Below, piece by piece: positions 6,839 through 12,529 of a stretch of 12,529 nucleotides of DNA (positions are counted from its first letter, which is position 1; each line of letters begins with the position of its first letter). The notes under the pieces are model-generated. The model searched no databases and was not told where the DNA came from. It saw nothing but the letters and a program-made list of their open reading frames with translations. The position numbers and the translations under genes are program-made. Source of the stretch: Spirochaetes bacterium ADurb.Bin110 (GTDB lineage: Bacteria; Spirochaetota; Spirochaetia; Treponematales; Rectinemataceae). Location: assembly GCA_002070755.1 (NCBI GenBank), contig MWDY01000034.1, positions 1 through 12,529 of the forward strand, read 5' to 3'.

Positions 6839-8154
6839 AATCTCAAAGTCTCAAAAGATTGTTTGGCAACATAGATTATTATCTGCTTTTCTCATGCTTT
6901 TTGCTCTGTGCCTTGGGAATTGTAGCAATCTACTCATCCGGAATCGATGCAGAAGGGGCAATTATCTCCAATGAATACTTAAAGCAAATAATATGGTTTG
7001 TTATTGGAGTCTTTTTACTGATTGCTGCAGCAGTTTTCGATTTTTCTAGATATAAGGATATGGTATGGATACTATTCGCCTTTGCAATATTACTGCTTGT
7101 CATAACACTGCTTGCAGGAAAAGTAGTGAATGGAGCCAGATCATGGCTTGGAATTGGTGGTATAGGTATTCAGCCAGCTGAATTCACGAAGATCGCAACA
7201 GTTTTAATGCTTGCACGCTACCTAGAATCTGCGGAATTTGATTCAAGCTTTAAAAAGCTATTAATGACTGGATTTATCATGAGTATTCCATTGGCCTTAA
7301 TACTGGCGCAACCTGATTTCGGTTCCGCTCTTGTATTCATTCCAGCTGCTCTTGTAATGCTTACCTTAGCCAATGTGGATTTTCAATATATTCTATTTGG
7401 AGTTCTATCAATACTTGGGGTTTTTCTATTTCTAAGCCTTCCTTTGTATGCATCAAATCACCCAAACCCAGAAAATATTATATTCACTGCTATAACTCAT
7501 AAAGATGTATTGATAGCTATACTTGTCTTTGTACTTGTAATATCGATTATTTCTGGAATTGGATGGCTAAGATTCAAGAAGCGATATTATTACTGGCTCT
7601 CATATAGCATGGCAATTTTGGCAATTTCAATGATTGGGGCAATTATTGCTCATAGTATCTTAAAGCCTTATCAGATAATGAGATTGCTTGTGTTTATCGA
7701 TCCAAGTATCGATCCCAAAGGCTCAGGATGGAACATTCTCCAGAGCATTACTGCTATTGGATCTGGTGGCTTTTGGGGGAAAGGATTCTTGCAAGGTACC
7801 CATAGTCATGCCAGGTATATTCCACAGCAGAGCACAGATTTCATTTTTTCTATAATAGCTGAAGAATTCGGTTTTGTAGGTTGTATTGTACTTTTTATTC
7901 TATATGGAATTCTCTTCTTTCGATGTATTGTCCTTATCGAAACATCCAAGGATCGATTTAGTCAATTTATTATCGGAGGGCTGCTAGGCATTTTTGCATT
8001 TCACTTCATGATCAATATCGGAATGGCAATGGGAATAATGCCAGTAACCGGAATACCGCTATATTTTGTCTCTTATGGTGGTTCATCTCTCTGGACAGGC
8101 TTAATATCCATTGGCATCCTAACTGGAATTTCCGCGCGCAGGTATTCAGCATGA
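6835..8154 (+). CDS. rodA: Rod shape-determining protein RodA (SEDS peptidoglycan glycosyltransferase)
   Basis: RodA polymerises lipid II into glycan strands in complex with PBP2. The polytopic protein (439 residues) carries the SEDS hallmarks: LGIGGIGIQPAEFTKIA, AQPDFGSALV, the D289-x3-D293-P-x-G-x-G loop that holds the catalytic aspartate in characterised RodA, GSGGFWGKGF, TDFIFSIIAEEFGFVG, and PVTGIPLYFVSYGGSS near the C-terminus. It is about 70 residues longer than E. coli RodA (370). The extra length falls at about residues 200-265, before the KPYQ motif, and appears to add two membrane segments. ATGA overlap with the pbp2 stop, and AGGGA at 6823-6827 with a 7-nt gap, support the start. 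FtsW is the alternative SEDS protein, but the pbp2/mre context favours RodA. Confidence 0.95.
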   Translation: MKSQSLKRLFGNIDYYLLFSCFLLCALGIVAIYSSGIDAEGAIISNEYLKQIIWFVIGVFLLIAAAVFDFSRYKDMVWILFAFAILLLVITLLAGKVVNGARSWLGIGGIGIQPAEFTKIATVLMLARYLESAEFDSSFKKLLMTGFIMSIPLALILAQPDFGSALVFIPAALVMLTLANVDFQYILFGVLSILGVFLFLSLPLYASNHPNPENIIFTAITHKDVLIAILVFVLVISIISGIGWLRFKKRYYYWLSYSMAILAISMIGAIIAHSILKPYQIMRLLVFIDPSIDPKGSGWNILQSITAIGSGGFWGKGFLQGTHSHARYIPQQSTDFIFSIIAEEFGFVGCIVLFILYGILFFRCIVLIETSKDRFSQFIIGGLLGIFAFHFMINIGMAMGIMPVTGIPLYFVSYGGSSLWTGLISIGILTGISARRYSA

Positions 8155-10880
8155 ATATGAAGTTTATAGATCCTCTGAGAGATATTGGAGAGGCACTTTT
8201 AGAGGTACAAAAGCCTGCTCGCTATACTGGAGGAGAGTGCGACGCTTTTCCACCAATAGACCCTCTAGATTCACGATTGAGAATTGCCTTTTCTTTTCCT
8301 GATTTATATGAGATTGGAATGTCAAACAATGCTCTTAGGATTATCTATGCGATGCTCAATGAACAGAGGAGCACTCTCGTTTGCGAACGGGTCTTCGCGC
8401 CTGCCCCAGATTTTGAGCATTTGCTTATAGAAAATCAACTTCCCCTTTACACACTTGAAAGTGGAATTCCACTTAACAAGGTAGATGTTCTGGCATTTAG
8501 TATTGGATATGAGCTTCTTGCTACAAATATCCTCGCAATAATAGACAGAGGCTGGATTCCTCTCGAAACTAAAAAGAGAGGAGAAAAAGATCCCATCATA
8601 ATAGCTGGAGGGCCGGCTATTACAAATCCATTGCCTTTTGCTCAGTTTTTGGATGCGGTCTGGATTGGTGAAGCTGAAGAAGGATTCACAGAGCTCATGC
8701 TTAGACTAGCTGAGCTAAAGAGCAGTGGAGCAACTCGAATTGAAAAGTTGCAAGCTTTGGCTTTGCATTCTTCGATATGGATATCTCCCTTTCTGCAAGA
8801 GCTTGGAATACCAACTAAAAAAAAGGTAAAGCGAGCTATTTATCAGGACTTCTATAGAACTGCCTACGCACCCAACTTTCCATATCCAGTAATCAATCCA
8901 GTTCATTCTCACGGTTCTGTCGAGATAATGAGGGGCTGTCCTAATGGTTGTCGTTTTTGCCATGCTGGATATTTTTACCGTCCTCAGCGATCGAGATTTC
9001 CTTCAATCATCAAGAAGGAAGTAGAAAATTTGATTATAAAGAAAGGATATACCGAGATCACACTTTCTTCTCTATCTTCGGGTGATTATCCTAATATTGT
9101 AGGACTATTCAATGACCTGACCGCATTATGGTCTAAGCACAATGTATCTTTTCAGCTTCCAAGTCTAAAAGTAGATAGCTTCACTTTGCCACTTATAGAA
9201 AAAATATCTGAAGTAAGAAAATCTAGTTTGACCTTCGCGATAGAAACGCCCCTTGATTCATGGCAATACGGTATTAATAAGCGTGTCCCATTGGAAAAAA
9301 TCAAAGCAATACTTCATGAAGCAAAACTTAAAGGGTTTAAATCAGCTAAATTTTATTTCATGATAGGCCTTCCTGTCGCCGAAAGGGGTATAGGAGAAGA
9401 AGAAGCAATTATTAACTATCTAAATAATGTCGCAAGCATTGAGCATATTGCTATTCATGTAAACATTGGTACTTTCATCCCAAAGCCTCACACACCTTTC
9501 GAAAGAGAAGAACAATTATCCGAAGATGAATCTTTAAAAGTAATAAAAAATATACGGAAAAACCTAAGATCCACTAGAAACATTGAAATAAGCTATCATT
9601 CACCGTTTTTATCAGTTCTTGAAGGCTTGATTTCTAGAGGTGACGAATCTATAGGCGAGATTATTCTCTATGCCTATAAACAAGGAGCAAGGTTGGATGC
9701 ATGGGAAGAGTATATCGATGCCGATATTTGGAATAATGCGCTGAAGAATTACAATTCAAAAAGAGGGGAGGGGGCTTGGCAAAGATTTTTAGCAAAAAGG
9801 AATGAAAATGAAGATCTCCCATGGGACGAGATTTCATTTAAAATATCTTCAAAATGGCTTAAAAATGAAAGCAAAAAAGCTAGAGACAATCAATTAACTT
9901 TAATTTGTAGTGATAATTGTACTAATAGATGCGGTGTCTGCGATAATGAGAACTCAATAGTATCTTATAATATACTATATAAAGATACTAAAGAAGGTAG
10001 CTGTCCAATTGTTAGCATTGGAAATACAAAAGCTATTAAGAATAATCATAATGCCTCATCATTAGATATCGATAAAAGCGATAGCATTAGCCTTATGGAT
10101 AATGTTAATGCTCTCAATAATCACCTAAATTATCTAGATGTTAAATCGAACACTGCAATTAAGATCATAGCTGTCTGGGGAAAAAAGGATATAGCAATAT
10201 TATATCCAATGCATGATGTAGCAAGGGCTTTCTATAGAGCATTTCAAATATCAGGTTTTTCAATAGCTTACACTGACGGATTCAATCCTCAGCCGAAAAT
10301 CGAGCTTTCTCCGCCTCTGCCTATAGGGGTTGAAGGAGAAAATGAAATCCTTATTGCCTGGATAAATACGTCAGAAGAGGCCCAACAAGTTTATCAATTA
10401 TTTTGCAAGCAACAAGAAAATATTCTTAGATTGATCAATTTGAATCTTCCTAAAGGACTTTATTTGAAAGCTATAAGAGTAAGCTCTTTCTCCAAAGAAA
10501 AAAGAAAAACAATAGGATCTTTGCTTAAGGCTACAGCATGGAAATATGAGTTCAAAGACAACTCTTCTTATTCGAAGGCTGTCGATATGTTGAGCAATTA
10601 TTCCGACTATTTTATGCCAATAAGTTTTTTAGAAACTGGAAGAGATACTTCATCTGGAAATGAAATTGAATTATTAGAAAAATTTTCTGGGGGTGCTGGA
10701 AAGACTATTAGCTTTTTTAAGATCCTTAAAGAGAATTTTTATTCTTTTTGTCTGCAGAATAAAAGTAATGAGCTATCTCTCGCTAATTTATCTAAGAAAT
10801 ATTTTAGAGCTAAAAGAATTGGCTGTTATGGCTATAACGAAAGCAATAATGGCTATGATCTTCTTCAAAATATTCTTTAG
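8151..10880 (+). CDS. Radical SAM protein (TIGR03960-like) fused to a C-terminal DUF2344 (TIGR03936-like) domain
   Basis: This 909-residue protein of unknown substrate overlaps the rodA stop as ATGA. Residues about 1-245 form an N-terminal region resembling a B12-binding-like fold (IIIAGGPAITNPLPFAQFLD...WIGEAEEGF). The radical SAM core follows, with C263-x3-C267-x2-C270 in MRGCPNGCRFCHAGYFYRP, which should hold the [4Fe-4S] cluster that cleaves S-adenosylmethionine. A second Cys group, C586-x3-C590-x3-C594-x2-C597 ending in CGVCD, is typical of this family. An AT-rich linker (about 599-668) without recognisable domain follows. The C-terminal part (669-909) contains YTDGFNPQPK (707-716) and LSPPLPIGVEGE, typical of DUF2344. 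In many bacteria the two halves are separate neighbouring genes; both forms are known. The reaction is unknown. The alternative start ATG 8157 is two codons downstream. Confidence 0.92.
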   Translation: MNMKFIDPLRDIGEALLEVQKPARYTGGECDAFPPIDPLDSRLRIAFSFPDLYEIGMSNNALRIIYAMLNEQRSTLVCERVFAPAPDFEHLLIENQLPLYTLESGIPLNKVDVLAFSIGYELLATNILAIIDRGWIPLETKKRGEKDPIIIAGGPAITNPLPFAQFLDAVWIGEAEEGFTELMLRLAELKSSGATRIEKLQALALHSSIWISPFLQELGIPTKKKVKRAIYQDFYRTAYAPNFPYPVINPVHSHGSVEIMRGCPNGCRFCHAGYFYRPQRSRFPSIIKKEVENLIIKKGYTEITLSSLSSGDYPNIVGLFNDLTALWSKHNVSFQLPSLKVDSFTLPLIEKISEVRKSSLTFAIETPLDSWQYGINKRVPLEKIKAILHEAKLKGFKSAKFYFMIGLPVAERGIGEEEAIINYLNNVASIEHIAIHVNIGTFIPKPHTPFEREEQLSEDESLKVIKNIRKNLRSTRNIEISYHSPFLSVLEGLISRGDESIGEIILYAYKQGARLDAWEEYIDADIWNNALKNYNSKRGEGAWQRFLAKRNENEDLPWDEISFKISSKWLKNESKKARDNQLTLICSDNCTNRCGVCDNENSIVSYNILYKDTKEGSCPIVSIGNTKAIKNNHNASSLDIDKSDSISLMDNVNALNNHLNYLDVKSNTAIKIIAVWGKKDIAILYPMHDVARAFYRAFQISGFSIAYTDGFNPQPKIELSPPLPIGVEGENEILIAWINTSEEAQQVYQLFCKQQENILRLINLNLPKGLYLKAIRVSSFSKEKRKTIGSLLKATAWKYEFKDNSSYSKAVDMLSNYSDYFMPISFLETGRDTSSGNEIELLEKFSGGAGKTISFFKILKENFYSFCLQNKSNELSLANLSKKYFRAKRIGCYGYNESNNGYDLLQNIL

Positions 10881-11023
10881 ACAATCTAGGAAAAGCGTGA
10901 TGTTTTCTTTGATAGAAGCTAATCTTAGATTTATATAAATATTTCAAATTTATTGGTAGACAGAATATACATTATGCGAACAAACTGATATCAATCGCAA
11001 TAAATATTTTGGTACTTTGAATT
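10881..11023. other. Convergent intergenic spacer, AT-rich, no clear terminator
   Basis: These 143 bases separate the end of the plus-strand operon from the end of the minus-strand lipoprotein gene. I see no gene and no GC-rich hairpin followed by a T run on either strand. It contains a 10-bp sequence ATAAATATTT twice (10935-10944 and 11000-11009), probably chance in such AT-rich DNA, and the left arm of an inverted repeat that continues into the lipoprotein gene. Confidence 0.6.
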
Positions 11024-11032
11024 CTAAGTACC
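11011..11032. repeat. Inverted repeat over the lipoprotein stop codon
   Basis: GGTACTT (11011-11017) and AAGTACC (11026-11032) are perfect inverted repeats around an 8-nt loop; one more T-A pair extends the stem. The lipoprotein stop (TAG on the minus strand, 11026-11024) lies within it. Neither strand has a T run after the stem, so it is at best a weak transcription stop or an mRNA 3'-end structure. Confidence 0.5.
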
Positions 11033-11782
11033 ACCAGGAATGTACTCTACTGACGGCTCAAGGATGACTGGATCGCTATAGACATTTTTCATCGTGGAAG
11101 GATCAAATCCATAGGCAAAAGCAAAGAATACTATATAAACTGAGCCACCTGGTGTGACAGAATTTGTGCCTACGTAGTCTCGATCGCCAACTTTATATTC
11201 TGAAGACCGATAAAAATCAGCTTTTACAATATCAGCACTACTCGCAGTATCACTTCTGTTTCGCACAATAGAATCAATCACAGTATTTGAGCCTTCATCC
11301 GTAAGCGTCCATGTTCCTTGCGTATCCATATTAAGGTTATATTTATTGCTAGATACCTTAATTAATGACTCCTTTTTAATTAATGGACTAATATCAAGAG
11401 AATATTGACCAGATGCAGATATTCTATGCTTCAAAGGGTAATATTGATAATAATTAGCCGTCTGAATTACATTGGAGCTTGTCATGTTTCTGATGTTATA
11501 ATAGCTCTGTTCTGCTTCATTTTTATCATCAAAAACTCGATAATATATTTCGTAACCGAGAAATATTGAAGAGATAGTTGGCTCGTCGATATTTTCCTTG
11601 TTATGATAAATGACTAACACTCCGTTGGCTGAAGAGAAATCATCTGGAGGAAATAAATACTCAGCCGTTGGAAGCCCACAAGATATCATTATAATAAAAA
11701 AACATACAATGGATATCTCAAATAAAGTGGCTATGAGGTGAGACATAAGTCTAAAGCTTCTCTTTCCCCTCTCCCCTCTCAT
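11024..11782 (-). CDS. Putative lipoprotein of unknown function
   Basis: This is a 252-residue protein that I do not recognise. The N-terminus is basic (MRGERGKRSFR). A hydrophobic stretch follows (about 16-34) ending in IMISC|G, so Cys35 is a good lipidation site of the relaxed spirochaetal type and the mature protein should be anchored in a membrane. The rest is rich in polar and aromatic residues (YEIYYRVF, YYQYYPLKH, YIVFFAFAYGFDPST) and looks beta-rich, with no catalytic motif that I can name. Start at 11782 is supported by AGGTG about 10 nt upstream; the alternative Met13 (11746) would still give a signal peptide but lacks a ribosome site. It lies 50 nt downstream of the TPR gene on the same strand, probably in one mRNA. 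Confidence 0.72.
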   Translation of the reverse strand: MRGERGKRSFRLMSHLIATLFEISIVCFFIIMISCGLPTAEYLFPPDDFSSANGVLVIYHNKENIDEPTISSIFLGYEIYYRVFDDKNEAEQSYYNIRNMTSSNVIQTANYYQYYPLKHRISASGQYSLDISPLIKKESLIKVSSNKYNLNMDTQGTWTLTDEGSNTVIDSIVRNRSDTASSADIVKADFYRSSEYKVGDRDYVGTNSVTPGGSVYIVFFAFAYGFDPSTMKNVYSDPVILEPSVEYIPGGT

Positions 11783-11832
11783 CCTTTCTAGCCACCTTAT
11801 CTATTAAGATAACGTCCTTATCTAGGATTTTC
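11783..11832 (-). promoter_or_regulatory. 50-nt spacer with a 9-bp direct repeat and a small hairpin
   Basis: On the minus strand TAGATAAGG occurs twice (11824-11816 and 11803-11795), start to start 21 bp apart, or two helical turns. The first copy also pairs with TTATCT to form a 6-bp hairpin (AGATAA/TTATCT, 11807-11823). The second copy runs into the ribosome site of the lipoprotein gene. This could be an operator, an mRNA element, or chance; no T run marks a terminator. Confidence 0.35.
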
Positions 11833-12529
11833 TTAGTCAGCAAGACCCTGTGCTTTCAAGTATATCACGCGATTCTTACCTAACATCGCCCATTCGGAAT
11901 CACCAAATGATGATATAAGTTGATCATAGACTTCGACAGCGCCCTTATAATCGCCTTTAGTTTCCTTTATGCGTCCGACATTAAAGAATGCGTGGGGTGC
12001 TGCAGGATTATCTTTTTTATAATCCTTGGTAATCAGAATGTAATGTTCGAGAGCAGCGTCGATGTTACCTGCTTCCTCTGCGGCAACAGCAGCGAGTTCT
12101 AAGGCAATTGGCGCCACATAGGATTTCTTATTTCTCTTATAAGCTTCTAAAGCGACTTTCTCGGCTTCAGCATATTCTTTTTTTTGACTCAAAATAGCTG
12201 CTTTTCTAATTAAAGCCCGCTGAGCGGCAATTGTTTTTGGCCATTTATTTGCTATAGAGTCCAACTCTGCCATCAGAGAAGTCTCTATTTCTGCTCTTTT
12301 TTGTTCATCAGTCTCCTGCGACCACTGCATCGTTTTTTGATCAGCCAACTCCATTGCTCTGCTCGACGCAGAAGCGATATTTCCAGACACCGCAGTATAA
12401 ATTCCGATAGCTACAATAATTAATACGATCGCAATTCCGAGACCAATTATAATCTTTCTATTCTTGCTTATAAAGTCAAGAAATTTTTCTGAAGAGCTTT
12501 TTTTCTCTTCTTTTTTGATTATATCTCTT
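11833..12529 (-). CDS. Membrane-anchored TPR protein, 5' end beyond the window
   Basis: The frame is open from the window edge (12529) to TAA at 11835-11833, giving 231 visible residues. Only a GTG (12390) offers an in-frame start inside the window, and it falls after the membrane segment, so the true start should be further upstream. The visible part begins with a charged stretch (RDIIKKEEKKSSSEKFLDF), then one membrane segment (KIIIGLGIAIVLIIVAIGIY), then an alpha-helical TPR domain (KKEYAEAEKVALEAYKR..., AAPHAFFNVGRIKETKGDYKGAVEVYDQLISSF in parts). The topology resembles YfgM/TPR_21 proteins (cytoplasmic basic end, single anchor, TPRs outside), which bind partners at the membrane. It probably shares an operon with the downstream lipoprotein. 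The specific role is unknown. Confidence 0.82.
   Translation of the reverse strand, partial: RDIIKKEEKKSSSEKFLDFISKNRKIIIGLGIAIVLIIVAIGIYTAVSGNIASASSRAMELADQKTMQWSQETDEQKRAEIETSLMAELDSIANKWPKTIAAQRALIRKAAILSQKKEYAEAEKVALEAYKRNKKSYVAPIALELAAVAAEEAGNIDAALEHYILITKDYKKDNPAAPHAFFNVGRIKETKGDYKGAVEVYDQLISSFGDSEWAMLGKNRVIYLKAQGLAD

Noticed and set aside
10693..10938. 81-codon plus-strand reading frame overlapping the end of the radical SAM gene
   Set aside because: It mostly lies within a well-supported gene in another frame; its hydrophobic, basic composition is what an AT-rich shifted frame would give.
10935..11009. 10-bp direct repeat ATAAATATTT as a possible att site or mobile-element trace
   Set aside because: Very AT-rich, short, with no integrase or transposase nearby; chance is the simplest explanation.
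11011..11032. Intrinsic terminator between the convergent genes
   Set aside because: The stem is real but no T run follows it on either strand, so I list it only as an inverted repeat.

Overview
The window looks like chromosomal DNA of a free-living or host-associated spirochaete (Treponema/Spirochaetales type). Three things suggest this: the order rpoD end, COG1579 zinc-ribbon gene, then mreB-mreC-mreD-pbp2-rodA, which I recall from Treponema genomes; a lipoprotein with a loose lipobox (I-S-C); and membrane-anchored TPR proteins at both ends. The phylum call is inference from gene order and protein style, not from a search. Base composition is moderately AT-rich and dips to about 28% G+C in one linker. 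I see no insertion sequences, phage genes, CRISPR arrays or tRNAs.

Left part (1-1531): the last 58 codons of the primary sigma factor RpoD, followed 12 nt later by a coiled-coil/zinc-ribbon protein with an unusual charged tail. The RNase P RNA gene (rnpB) comes next on the same strand. It is complete, with all the conserved class A blocks and clear P1 and P2 helices.

Centre (1554-10880): a tightly packed plus-strand operon for the elongasome, the lateral cell-wall synthesis machine. It encodes a membrane-anchored TPR protein, MreB (actin-like scaffold), MreC, MreD, PBP2 (transpeptidase) and RodA (SEDS glycosyltransferase). It ends with a 909-residue radical SAM protein fused to a DUF2344 domain. 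Three junctions are ATGA overlaps (mreC/mreD, pbp2/rodA, rodA/radical SAM), so translational coupling is likely. A possible promoter for the operon lies on the last bases of rnpB and would give a leaderless or nearly leaderless mRNA.

Right part (10881-12529): 143 bases of AT-rich convergent spacer with no clear terminator, then two minus-strand genes. They are an unrecognised lipoprotein and, upstream of it, a membrane-anchored TPR protein whose 5' end lies beyond the window. The 50-nt spacer between them holds a 9-bp direct repeat spaced by 21 bp.

Most of the window is a conserved housekeeping block. I do not see a clear-cut new system. The least explained parts are the radical SAM-DUF2344 protein coupled to rodA, the extra membrane segments in RodA, the TPR protein that leads the operon, and the sigma-adjacent zinc-ribbon protein.
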